43,492 bases of DNA from JANNHP01 sp031404455. Its GTDB lineage: Bacteria > Planctomycetota > JAJSAM01 > JAJVHW01. Made by a program: the position numbers and the translations under genes. The stretch lies in contig JANNHP010000156.1 of the NCBI GenBank assembly GCA_031404455.1, forward strand, positions 1 to 43,492, written 5' to 3'. The notes beneath the pieces are model-generated. The model worked only from the letters and a program-made list of their open reading frames with translations, did no database searches and was not told where the DNA came from. Within the stretch, counting starts at the first letter, position 1. The number at the start of each line of letters is the position of its first letter. Positions 17,401-25,221 of this stretch are shown here, in pieces.

Positions 17401-18314
17401 ATCGACCAGTCCTCGCCGTCGGCGGCGATGACGTTCGCGCCGGGCACGGGCGCACCTTTCTCGTTCGTGACGGTCCCTTCGAGTCGATGACCGGGGCCGA
17501 GCACCAGTTGCACCGGCGCGGGCGCGGCATCGGGCGCGAGCAGGATTCCGCCGCGCGTCGCCGTGGCGCAGCCCGCCGCGGACGCGCGAACCCGGTACGT
17601 CCCGGGCATGAGACCGTTCAGCACCGCCTTGCCGTCGGCGTCGCAGATCGCGGTCTTCGTCGGCTTCGGGTTCGAGGTGACGGCGAGAACGCGCTGCTCC
17701 CACGCGCGCTGGTCCCACCACCAGTTCTCGTCGTCATTCGAGACGACCGTGCCCGCGCGGCTGACCGAGAACGCCGCGACCTCGGCGCCCGCGAGCGGCT
17801 TGCCCGTGAGGTCGATGACGATCGCCGTCAGGGCCACGGGGACGTCGAGCCAGAGCGTGCCGAGGTCGCGGTCCTCCGACGGTGCCAGCTCCAGCGGCAT
17901 CGAGATCGGAGCGAACGGCTCGCGCAGCCCCGAGAGCTCCCAGCCGGCGCCGGGCGCCACGCGATCGAAGCGGAACACTCCGTCAGTGCCGGTCGTCGCC
18001 GTGAGCGGGCCGCCCTGCGCCGGCTTCAGCGTGAGAACGAGTCCTGCCGCGAGCTCCTTCGTCCGGTAGAGACGGACGATGCCGCGGACTTTCGCGTCCG
18101 TTCCCGGGACGACCGGCGCCGGCGGGCGGGTGCCGTCCTTCGGCGCGACGACCTTGCCGTCCGCGCCCGTGACGACGGGAGGCCTCTCGGGCTCGTCCAC
18201 GTCGCCGCCCGCCTCCACGACGAACGCCGCGTAGATCGCTCCGCCGATTCCGACGACGAGGAACAGCGCCAGGATGAGCAGCGTGCGAATCGGGTGTCCG
18301 CGGGTGGGGGGCAT
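14448..18314 (-). CDS. Large cell-surface protein with about a dozen carboxypeptidase-regulatory-like domains
   Basis: 1288 residues. An N-terminal anchor (IRTLLILALFLVVGIGGAIY, residues 9-28) and an acidic Pro-rich linker precede a long series of transthyretin/carboxypeptidase-D-regulatory beta-sandwiches. Each unit repeats the pattern V.G.V.D..GKPV.GA.V followed by T.DG.F.L.GL..G.Y, for example GTVTDDDGKPVAGADV, GRVWDQNKQPVAGARV, GVVKDEAEKPIGGVPV and GSVVDSAGGVVANAQV. No protease or TonB barrel is attached, so the protein is probably a stalk or adhesin-like rod outside the cell. Units vary in length, with Trp-rich inserts (NDDENWWWDQRAW, SEWWWWGSNSQ) that may bind carbohydrate. It is monocistronic. 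Confidence 0.88.
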   Translation of the reverse strand: MPPTRGHPIRTLLILALFLVVGIGGAIYAAFVVEAGGDVDEPERPPVVTGADGKVVAPKDGTRPPAPVVPGTDAKVRGIVRLYRTKELAAGLVLTLKPAQGGPLTATTGTDGVFRFDRVAPGAGWELSGLREPFAPISMPLELAPSEDRDLGTLWLDVPVALTAIVIDLTGKPLAGAEVAAFSVSRAGTVVSNDDENWWWDQRAWEQRVLAVTSNPKPTKTAICDADGKAVLNGLMPGTYRVRASAAGCATATRGGILLAPDAAPAPVQLVLGPGHRLEGTVTNEKGAPVPGANVIAADGEDWSMGLDKWTCATNEKGAYSLQGLAAGRMTIYLDRPGKPLLLVGSVGIPETTRFEIRLRPGGTIRGTVTDDDGKPVAGADVRTAMQKTWSPMAAVTDKEGKFELADVPAGPIAYFRIDCAGYMPFPDPSAPQAGAGESLREGAEMVRDVVLRRGLAAELHVVGSDTSAAIEGCEVTLYVVRQWGDASQPWRATTDKEGVAKISGLVPGNYLVVLKAPGYVQEGLPPWFTNLLQSPDAMPAEWRLNVGGEGGVARGEYKLTRGAVVSGRVWDQNKQPVAGARVTVQGAANEFPVFSDAEGKFRIDAVAPANRCQAEASGPNNTHGTSEPFIVRPAQQVENIEVKLAACGRVSGSVRTPDGKPLVGAMVRFVMGKLDEQNPWGFQQFQSAERFPVMADGRFNIPMVPEGNVTVRADAEGYLPAWKSDVVVAANQETGGAELILKGSLEISGRVEAQSGGPVAGAQIYAQYTGRGDRRSWGGFVTGLSGEPSAQTDAEGKFTLKGLQDGGYYIRASSPGFASSTNVNTKTGAGDVIIRLAPGMKISGVVKDEAEKPIGGVPVRAQKIDNQRQSEWWWWGSNSQVYTGPDGTFELSDLADGAYDLTVSAMWQWGREVNVEDTKLQGVNAGRTDVTIIVKTGSVIEGRIVDRDEKPVRVAWITAQFESGDQQNNDWSSQRWAQAKSDGTFRVVGLKPGSYTLWAYGDFKAASVQGVGSGSKDAKIQVEPGYSIWGRIVDVEGLSLAGEVNFQVRKSGTEGWNWSNVVQPGDGNFVVLGLDEGRYDLQIQGEGFAPAVVANVTAGERGLTVTLQKGLEMAGSVVDSAGGVVANAQVWAVQLNAAQGTQPSQGNAQTDDKGNFAMNGLAAGDYRVIVRGQNLAPGILPVVSAGTMTVKVVLEVGVTVSGTVADEAGAAITGMGGNLQLMTEDNVQLCWCNLKPDGAFEFKNVPANRKWKITGWAWSESAQYRLSQDELFESGATDVKVVAKPNR

Positions 18315-18381
18315 TGCTGCCGCAGAGGCTACACCCGCGCGCTCGGCAGTGCGTCAGCGGCGTGTCATCGGGGGAACTCCG

Positions 18382-19854
18382 TCAATTGTCCGCGTCCACG
18401 AGCGCCGCGCGGCCGGTCAGCGCAGACGGCTTCGCGACGCGGGCTCGCTTCGCCGCGGCGCCGCTCGCACCGCGCACCTCGAGGATGCGCGAAGTCTGCT
18501 CGCGGTCGAGGACGACCTCGACGAGCGTGGTGGTGTTCGGGAAGAGGAACGAGATCGGTCCCTGCCCCGGCGCCGCACCGTCGAACGCCACGTACTCGCC
18601 GCGGCGGTAGCTCACGTCGGGCAGCGGGGAGGCCGCGGTCACGTCGAAGACGAGCCGGGCGCTCTTCGCGGCGAGACGCTTCCCGAACGCCCGCAGTTCG
18701 TCGCAGTTGACCATCATCACGCGGTGCGACGGGTCGGCGGAGTGCGTGTAGAACTGGGCTTCGAACGCCTCGTCGAAGGCCTGCGTCAGCTCGCGGTCCG
18801 GCCTGCCCTTCGAGTCGACGACGAAAAAGTCGAGGAAGTAGTCGCGCACGCTCTGGCCCACGTCGTCGCGGACGCGGAAGAAGAACTGCTGCCAGCGCGA
18901 GCTGTTGTCGCCCGCGATCCGCTTGTAGTTCGCTTCCGCGACGGCCGAGAAGCGCGCCGCGGCGCGACCGTATCCGGCGAGATCGGTCACCGCGAGCGCT
19001 TCGAGCGCCAGGGCGCCCGGGCCGTCCGCAGCCGCGAAGCCGGGCGTCGTGCGCTCGACGATGCTTCCGTGGTTGAACCCGTCGAAGACCGCGTGCGGGA
19101 TGTGGTCGTACTTTGTCTCGGAGGACCACGCGAGGCGCGTCTTGCGGCCCGCCATCGAGAGCACGCACTTCCGCGTGTTGAGCGCGGTGCCGCAGATGCG
19201 CACCGTGCCGTCGGTGCCCGGCTTCGCGCGCTTCTTCAGGAGTTCCGCCTCGAGGCCGCCGTAGTAGTTGCCGGCCGCGAGCACGAACGGGTAGCAGCGC
19301 TCGTCGTCCGCCCCGGCGGGCGAGAAGAATCCGTCGCCGTGGAGGTCTTTGTGCGAGAGCCGCCACTGGAACGGGCTCGCGGGCTCGAGGCCCTGGAGCA
19401 CGACGCGGCCCGACTCCATGAAGTCGCCCTTCTTCGAGAACGAGTTGAAGAAAGTCGAACGGAACTTCCCGAGGAACGACTGGCCGAGTCCCGCGAGGTC
19501 GGACCCGAAGTTCGCCGGCGCGAACATCAGCAGATGCTCGACCGGGCACTTCGGCCGCCCGGGGCCGCTGTCGCGACTGCGGCGCAGCGCCAGCCACGCG
19601 CGCACGACGAGGGCGCCCGTGCTGTGGCAGGCGACGTCGATCCGCTCGCTCGAGTCGCCGAAGATCCGCTCGTAGTCGGAGTCGAGCTTGTCGGCGAAGT
19701 CGTCGTACGTGGCCTCGTCGTCCATGCTCGCGTAGTCGACGAGCCAGACGTCCTCCGCGCGGTAGCGCCCGCTCCGGACGAAGAAGTCGCGGAGACCCGT
19801 GAAGCTCGCCGAGCCGTCCGAGTACCCGTGGACGATGAGCATCTGCTTCGCCAT
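18382..19854 (-). CDS. Alpha/beta-hydrolase (lipase/esterase-like) protein
   Basis: 490 residues from ATG 19854, set by GAGGAGG about ten bases upstream. The N-terminal hydrolase half begins MAKQMLIVHGYSDGSASF (oxyanion-hole HG, residues 9-10) and has the nucleophile elbow CHSTG with Ser78, followed by FAPANFGSDLAGLGQSF, the usual lipase/PGAP1-like arrangement. A His in DGFNHGSIVE (near residue 275) could complete the triad. Residues 330-490 form a beta-rich C-terminal region (SHRVMMVNCDELRAF, GEYVAFDGAAPGQGPISF) of unknown family. No signal peptide is visible, so it is probably cytoplasmic. The substrate is unknown. Confidence 0.82.
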   Translation of the reverse strand: MAKQMLIVHGYSDGSASFTGLRDFFVRSGRYRAEDVWLVDYASMDDEATYDDFADKLDSDYERIFGDSSERIDVACHSTGALVVRAWLALRRSRDSGPGRPKCPVEHLLMFAPANFGSDLAGLGQSFLGKFRSTFFNSFSKKGDFMESGRVVLQGLEPASPFQWRLSHKDLHGDGFFSPAGADDERCYPFVLAAGNYYGGLEAELLKKRAKPGTDGTVRICGTALNTRKCVLSMAGRKTRLAWSSETKYDHIPHAVFDGFNHGSIVERTTPGFAAADGPGALALEALAVTDLAGYGRAAARFSAVAEANYKRIAGDNSSRWQQFFFRVRDDVGQSVRDYFLDFFVVDSKGRPDRELTQAFDEAFEAQFYTHSADPSHRVMMVNCDELRAFGKRLAAKSARLVFDVTAASPLPDVSYRRGEYVAFDGAAPGQGPISFLFPNTTTLVEVVLDREQTSRILEVRGASGAAAKRARVAKPSALTGRAALVDADN

Positions 19855-19906
19855 GCGACTCGCCTCCTCTCGCTTCCCGAAGGGACGAGAGGCTAACGCC
19901 CGCGCG

Positions 19907-20755
19907 TCAGCGCCGCCGCAGCGCATCCGCGAGGAAGAGGGCGACGCCGTCCTCCTCGCAGGTGTGAGGAAGCACGTGGTCGGCCGCGTCGCGCACGCCC
20001 TCCACGGCGTTCGCCGGCGCCACCGCTACGCCCGCCATGCCGAGCATGCCGAGGTCGTTCCACCAGTCGCCGCACGCGAGCATCTCGGACGGCGCCATGC
20101 CGAGGTGCGTCAGCACGTGCGCGAGACCGGTTCGCTTGTCCACGCCCGCGGGTCGCACGTGGAGCTGGTCGTGGCCGTCCCAGAACTCCGCGTGGAAGAG
20201 ATCGACGTCGGGAAGATCGAGAGCGGTCACGGACGCGCGAGCGGACGCGACGGCCGCCGGCGGCCCGATCAGCGTGAAGCCGAACGCGGCGTGGTCGTCG
20301 GCGGCCTCCGCGTGCGGTGCCGCGTCGGTGAGGTCCACGTGCGGATCCCAGATGCGGATCTGCGGCAGCCAGCGTTCGAGGCGCCGGTGGACGCGCGTCC
20401 GCCAGCCGTCGTGGCAGTAGAAGAAGCCGACGTCGAACCGGTCCGTCGCCTCGTGGACCGCGCGCAGCGTCGCGGTGGTGAGCGTGCGGCGATGGAGCGA
20501 CGCGTCCACGTGCGCGCGCGGTTCCGCGACGAGCCCGCCTTCGAGCGCCACGACGGGGATCTCGATGCCGAGTTCGTCCGCGTAGCGGCGCGTGTGGTTC
20601 CAGCCCTTGCCCGTGGCGAGCGTCACCTCGATCCCGGCGGCGCGCAGGTCGCGGACGACGCCGACGGCGCGGCCGGTGAGGATCTTCGAGGACGGCAGCA
20701 GCGTGCCGTCGAGGTCGAGCGCGCAGAGACGCACGCCGCGCAGCGGCGACGTCAT
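19907..20755 (-). CDS. HAD-superfamily phosphatase, Cof/IIB type
   Basis: 282 residues. Motif I is LDLDGTLLP with nucleophile Asp14 and acid/base Asp16. Motif II is LATGKG (Thr in place of the usual Ser/Thr of TGR). Motif IV is GDWWNDLGML. The alpha/beta cap between motifs II and III is of the IIB type found in sugar-phosphate and flavin-phosphate phosphatases. The start overlaps the stop of the SEC-C gene by ATGA (20752-20755), so translation is coupled and the two form an operon. The substrate cannot be told from sequence. Confidence 0.9.
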   Translation of the reverse strand: MTSPLRGVRLCALDLDGTLLPSSKILTGRAVGVVRDLRAAGIEVTLATGKGWNHTRRYADELGIEIPVVALEGGLVAEPRAHVDASLHRRTLTTATLRAVHEATDRFDVGFFYCHDGWRTRVHRRLERWLPQIRIWDPHVDLTDAAPHAEAADDHAAFGFTLIGPPAAVASARASVTALDLPDVDLFHAEFWDGHDQLHVRPAGVDKRTGLAHVLTHLGMAPSEMLACGDWWNDLGMLGMAGVAVAPANAVEGVRDAADHVLPHTCEEDGVALFLADALRRR

Positions 20756-22116
20756 TCCGACGCTTCCTCCCCGGTGCCGGCCGTCTCGTCGTGGACGGCC
20801 TCCACCTCGTAGACGGGACCGTGGCGCGCCTTCTTCGCGGCGGCCTCCTCCCTCTCGCCGATCCGCTGCGCGAGGTCGCGGAACGCGCCTTCGTCGGGCC
20901 AGAGTTCGATGCCGGCGATCGCGACGCGGCGCAGCGTGGCCTGGTCGCGGCGGCGTTCCAGGTACTCCGCGAACTTCCGGGCACCCGCGGCTGAGAGACC
21001 CGACGGCGTGAACATGTCGCGCGCGGCGTTCGCCTCGGCCTGGTCGCGCACGTAGTAGTGGCCCTGCACGACGGCGCGGAGGTACGCGAAGAAGAGGATC
21101 GCGTCGGCGCCGGGGCCCGCGTCCTCCACGAGGCGGAGCGCGCCCATCAGCGTGCGCTGGAACTGGCGGCGGTCGTCGGCGGTGCCGCCGGTGTCGGCGT
21201 CGTGGGCGGCGCGCCAGCGCTCCATCACGGCTTCGCGTCCGCCGTCGAGCATGTCCTGCGCGTAGGGATCGCGGAGGATCGTCTGCGCGTGGACGGGCTC
21301 GATCTTGCCGCCCCCGTCCTTGCGGCGCGCCACCTCGGAGAGCAGCGCGTGCGCCCCGCGCATCGCGAGGTCCGCGGAGATCGCGGCGGGCAGGTTGCCC
21401 GCTTCGATCTGTTCGAGTGCCTTCGTCACCCCGCGCCGGTAGCGCTGCTCGTGGTTCCACTTGAGCGCCGGGTACTGCGCCCAGAACTTCTCGAGTTCCT
21501 CGGCCGTGACGCCGCCCTCGGTCTCGCGGCCCTTCTTCCTCAGTTCCTCGAGCGCGTGGACCTCTTCCAGCGTGACGCGCAGCACGAGGTCGAGGAGCGA
21601 ACGGCCGCGGAGCCCCGTCGCGTCGGGCATCCCCGAGAGCAGCGCCACGCCGATCGCGGCGGCCGCGCGGTCGCGCCGCGAGTGGACCGTCTCGCGCGCG
21701 AACTCCATCATCGCGGCGCGCAGTCGCACGGGCAGGTCGCCGCCCGCGAGGTCGTGGAGATGCGCGCGCGAGAAGGTGCGGAGCGCCTCCTCGAACGCCT
21801 CGTCGCCCTTTGCGTCGCGCACGGGCTGGGCGTCCTCGGCGAGGAGGCGCTCGGCGAGCACGTCGGTCTCGACGCGGAACTCGTAGAAAGTCGGCTGCTT
21901 GCGCAGGAGGTCGACGAGCGCCGGGATGCGTTTGCCCGCGTACTCGACGTCGATCGCGCCGTCGTCCCGGAACACCTTCGCGAACGGGTCGTAGCCCGGA
22001 TCGGCCGCGGGCTCGGGCGCGGGACCGCGCGGCGTCCCGGCGGACGCCTCGGCGCCGTGGCAGCGCTTGAACTTGCGACGGCTGCCGCAGGGACACGGAT
22101 CGTTGGGGTCGGGCAA
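20752..22116 (-). CDS. SEC-C motif protein, large helical, unknown function
   Basis: 454 residues from TTG 22116. This start is chosen because GGGAGG (complement of 22124-22129) lies seven bases upstream and the N-terminus is immediately the zinc motif CPCGSRRKFKRCH (Cys8, Cys10, Cys19, His20), typical of the SEC-C module of SecA and many adaptor proteins. The remaining 400 residues are helical and charged, with no recognised domain. SEC-C modules bind zinc and often contact ribosomes or SecB-like partners; here that is only inference. It is co-translated with the downstream HAD phosphatase. TACACT (complement of 22141-22146) is a likely -10. Confidence 0.75.
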   Translation of the reverse strand: MPDPNDPCPCGSRRKFKRCHGAEASAGTPRGPAPEPAADPGYDPFAKVFRDDGAIDVEYAGKRIPALVDLLRKQPTFYEFRVETDVLAERLLAEDAQPVRDAKGDEAFEEALRTFSRAHLHDLAGGDLPVRLRAAMMEFARETVHSRRDRAAAAIGVALLSGMPDATGLRGRSLLDLVLRVTLEEVHALEELRKKGRETEGGVTAEELEKFWAQYPALKWNHEQRYRRGVTKALEQIEAGNLPAAISADLAMRGAHALLSEVARRKDGGGKIEPVHAQTILRDPYAQDMLDGGREAVMERWRAAHDADTGGTADDRRQFQRTLMGALRLVEDAGPGADAILFFAYLRAVVQGHYYVRDQAEANAARDMFTPSGLSAAGARKFAEYLERRRDQATLRRVAIAGIELWPDEGAFRDLAQRIGEREEAAAKKARHGPVYEVEAVHDETAGTGEEASE

Positions 22117-22140
22117 GACGGAACCTCCCGGGAGCGAGAG

Positions 22141-22200
22141 AGTGTATCGGGGGCGGGAAGCAAGTCGGGGACGACCCGCCGCTGCACGCGCTGCTACGAT
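22141..22200. promoter_or_regulatory. Divergent promoter pair for the SEC-C and HEAT-VWA genes
   Basis: On the minus strand TACACT (22146-22141) precedes TTG 22116 with a ribosome-binding site between. On the plus strand TACGAT (22195-22200) ends 8 bases before GTG 22209, leaving no room for a ribosome-binding site, so that mRNA would be leaderless. No clear -35 elements are seen. Confidence 0.4.
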
Positions 22201-22208
22201 CGGCACCG

Positions 22209-23558
22209 GTGCCGAGATCGGGTTGGCAGGCGGTCGTCCTCGTGTGCTCGCTGGGCCTCGCGGCCTTCGCGGCCGAAGGGGAGATCGACCCCGTCGCGAA
22301 GCTCCGATCCGCCGATGCCTCGGTGCGGCTCGAAGGCCTGAAGTCGCTCACGGGCCAGCCCGTTTCGTACCTCGCGCCGAGGCGCGCGGCGCTCCGTCCG
22401 CTCGTCCAGAAGCTCCTCGCGAAGGACGCGGCGGCCTCCGTGCGCGGTGCCGCGGCTCGGCTCCTCGCCCGCGTCGACGGCGACGAGGCGATCGCACCGC
22501 TCGTCGCGGCGATCTCGTCGGAGCGCGACGCCGAGGCCGAGCGCCGTCTGCCCGAGGCCTTCGAGGAACTCTCCGGCGACTCCGCCCGCAAGGCGCTCGC
22601 GAAGGTCGCCTACGACTCCGCCGATCCGCGCCGAGCGGCGCTCGCGGCCGAGGCGCTCGGGTTCCTGCCGAGGGGTGCGGGCTTCGACGACCTCGCGGCG
22701 CTCCTCGATTCCGCGCCGCACTGGGCTGTCGCGGCGGGCGCGTGCCTCGGCATGGGACGGATCGTGGACGTCCGCGCCGTGCCGTCGCTCCTCGCGCGCC
22801 TTCGGCATCCCGATCCCGCCGTCCGGTCGGCCGCGCGCGAATCTCTCGTGCGGCTCACGGGCGAGGACTTCGGCACCGATCCCGTCAAGTGGGAGAACTG
22901 GTGGACGCGGTCGAAGGACGGTTTCCGCTTCCCCGACAAGGCGCCGGAGGGCCCGACGATGCGCCGCGGCGGGACGGCGGATCGCCCCATGGGCGACGGC
23001 GACGCCACGTTCGCGCGGTTCTTCGGCGTCGAACTGCGCCGCCGCCGCGTGGCGTTCCTCATCGACTTCTCGCAGTCGATGTGGGGCGCCCGGCGTCAGC
23101 GCGCGGAGGCGGAACTCGTCGCGGCGGTGAAGGGGCTGCCCTCCACGGGCACGTTCGCGGTCCTCCTCTTCAACGAGAAGGTGTGGTGGTTCAAGGACGG
23201 TCCGCTGCCCGCGCGGCCGCAGGAGAAGCTCGACCTGAGCCTCTACCTCGTGGAGCAGGAGACGAAGTCGTACACGAACATCTACGACGCGCTCGAGGAG
23301 GGGCTCGGTCTCGCCGGACTCGGGCCCGCCGCGCGCGTCCCCGCACCCGGCCTCGACGAGATGGTGCTCCTCTCCGACGGCTGGCCGAACCGCGGGAAGA
23401 TCACCCAGCCCGCGCGCATCCTCGAAGCCGTCCGCGCGCTGAACGGCGGACGCGTGATCATCGACGCGGTGGCCCTCGGGGAGACGCCGGGGGAACTCCT
23501 GCCGGCGCTCGCGAAGGAGAACGGGGGGAAGTTCGTGAGCTGTCCGTTCGCGAAGTGA
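22209..23558 (+). CDS. HEAT-repeat plus von Willebrand factor A domain protein, secreted
   Basis: 449 residues from GTG 22209. The N-terminal signal peptide (VVLVCSLGLAAFAAEG) is followed by HEAT repeats at about 30-225 (SADASVRLEGLKSL, ASVRGAAARLLARVDGDEAI, HPDPAVRSAARESLVRL). A linker leads to a VWA domain from about residue 280, with the MIDAS sequence DFSQSMWG (DxSxS pattern), the later Thr in TKSYTNIYDAL and the acidic LLSDGWPN. The VWA metal site appears complete, so it may bind a ligand through Mg2+. The HEAT-then-VWA order on the exported side suggests a surface or periplasmic binding protein. The partner is unknown. Confidence 0.85.
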   Translation: MPRSGWQAVVLVCSLGLAAFAAEGEIDPVAKLRSADASVRLEGLKSLTGQPVSYLAPRRAALRPLVQKLLAKDAAASVRGAAARLLARVDGDEAIAPLVAAISSERDAEAERRLPEAFEELSGDSARKALAKVAYDSADPRRAALAAEALGFLPRGAGFDDLAALLDSAPHWAVAAGACLGMGRIVDVRAVPSLLARLRHPDPAVRSAARESLVRLTGEDFGTDPVKWENWWTRSKDGFRFPDKAPEGPTMRRGGTADRPMGDGDATFARFFGVELRRRRVAFLIDFSQSMWGARRQRAEAELVAAVKGLPSTGTFAVLLFNEKVWWFKDGPLPARPQEKLDLSLYLVEQETKSYTNIYDALEEGLGLAGLGPAARVPAPGLDEMVLLSDGWPNRGKITQPARILEAVRALNGGRVIIDAVALGETPGELLPALAKENGGKFVSCPFAK

Positions 23559-23682
23559 GGAAGCGCACCATCGCCGACAGGGTTCCGTTCTCGTGCCGGA
23601 CCGGCGCATGGAGCAGGATCAGGTCCGTGCCACCGCGAGCCGCAGCCCCTGCCGCAGCGAGCGCTGCACTCCGGAGGGCGAC

Positions 23683-25039
23683 ATGAACGCGAAGACGTGG
23701 ATGAGCACCGCAGTCCCCGCGGTCGCGTGCTTCGCGCTGCTCATGGTCGCCTTCGCGATCGCGGCACCGACTCCGACACTCGGATCGATCGGCACGCGGA
23801 TCACGATCGACGGCGCCGGATTCGGCACGAAGCCGAAGGTGTTCCTCGCGAACACCGCGGGCAAACCGATCGCGCTGAAGATCAGGTCGAAGTCCGACAC
23901 CTCGATCGTCTCCGAGGTGACCGCAGGTCGCGCCGGGACGTTCGACGTCGTCGTGAGACCCAAGGGCGCGGCCGACATCGTGTTCGCGGCCGCGTTCCTG
24001 ATCGCGCCGCCGAACGTGACGCTCGCCAGGCCGAGCACGCCGCAGCCCGACGGCGAGGTCACCCTCACCGGGCGCTTCTTCGGCACGCAGAAGCCGAAGG
24101 TCAAGGTCGGCGGGAAGAGCGCCAAGGTCCTGTCGTTCTCGGACACGTCGATCGTCGCGAAGCTCCACAAGAAGACGCCGAGGGGCGCGCAGTCGCTGGT
24201 CATGTCGAACGCCATCGGAAGTGCGACGCTGGCGGTCACCGTCCCCGCGCCCGACGGCACGTGCTTCACCGGCCCGAACAACATCCAGTTCGCCTACACC
24301 GGCGCGCCGCAGACCCTGACCATTCCCGACGGCGTCTTCGAGGCCTCGTTCGAGGTCGCCGGCGCCTCCGGAGGCAGCAAGGGCGGCGGGTACGGAGGGT
24401 GGGCGAGGGTCCTGATCCCCGTGACCCCGGGAGAGGTGCTCACGATCGTCGTCGGCGGCGCGGGGCTCTCGACCGGCGAGGGCGGATTCAACGGCGGCGG
24501 GGACGGCGGCGGCGGCGGCGCGGGCGGCGGGGGCGGGGCCACGGAGATCCGCCGCGGAGGAGCGAAGATCCTCGTCGCGGCTGGTGGCGGCGGAGCCGGG
24601 GCAGGTTCAGTCAATCCGATCGGTCCCGGCGGGACCGGCGGCGGCCAGACGGGCGGATCGGGCTTTGGCGGCGGCAACTCCAACGGGGGGCTCCGGCGGG
24701 TACGCAGACCAGGGAGGAGCCGGCGGCGGCTGCCTCGACCCGGCCAACTGCGTTCGCGGCGACGACGGTTCGACCGGCCAGGGCGGCAACGGCGCTCTAC
24801 CCCCGCCGGGAAGCGCCAACGCCGGCGGCGGCGGGGGCGGCGGGGGCGGGTTGTACGGCGGCGGTGGCGGTGGTACGTCCCTGCCCGAGGCGTCTCAGTC
24901 CCCCGAATACCTCGACTGGACGTTCGGCGGCGCGGGCGGCGGCGGCACGGGACTCGGCCCCGTCGGCGCGTTCACCGCCAACTTCCTGCTCGGCGACGGC
25001 TACGCGACCGTCAGCTTCATGTGCCCAGCGAAGAAGTGA
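23683..25039 (+). pseudogene. IPT/TIG plus glycine-rich secreted protein, frameshifted at a G6 tract
   Basis: The start ATG 23683 has GGAGGG upstream and a signal peptide (VPAVACFALLMVAFAIAA). Two IPT/TIG-like beta-sandwiches follow (LGSIGTRITIDGAGFGTKPKVFL; GEVTLTGRFFGTQKPKVKVGG). Next come a beta region with QTLTIPDGVFEASFEVAGA and a glycine-rich domain. At the six-G run 24685-24690 the frame changes: before it the frame reads GGGNSNGG, after it this frame becomes Arg-rich nonsense, while the +1 frame continues GGSGGYADQGGAGGG to a clean end at FMCPAKK and a stop at 25037-25039. Removing one G restores about 451 codons. It may be a real indel, a phase-variable tract or a sequencing error. 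Confidence 0.8.
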
Positions 25040-25044
25040 GAGCG

Positions 25045-25221
25045 ACCACGCCACCGAGCTCCAGGTCGAGAGGTCGGTGCCGACCCGGCAACGCCCAGAA
25101 GTTGTGGATGGCGAGGACGTAGTCGGCCCGGTGTGGGGAGCGGTCGCGCTCCCAGTTGTCCACGCTCTCCCGGGTCACCCCGAGCCGTCGGCCGACGAGC
25201 GCGGCGCCGCGCGAGCGCCCC
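25045..25221 (-). pseudogene. Remnant of an XRE-like helix-turn-helix regulator
   Basis: Read on the minus strand, the gap after the sulfatase stop translates to LVGRRLGVTRESVDNWERD followed by a segment reading YVLAIHNF. This resembles the C-terminal half of an XRE-family helix-turn-helix, where LGVSRxTVxNWExGR precedes a Pro/Phe-rich tail. No start codon or N-terminal half is present, and the frame enters directly from sulfatase sequence. It is most simply a decayed gene fragment. Confidence 0.5.

Noticed and set aside
20907..22591. Upstream part of the 894-residue minus-strand frame ending in the HAD gene
   Set aside because: It overlaps the SEC-C gene in another frame; the HAD domain starts at 20755 with ATGA coupling.
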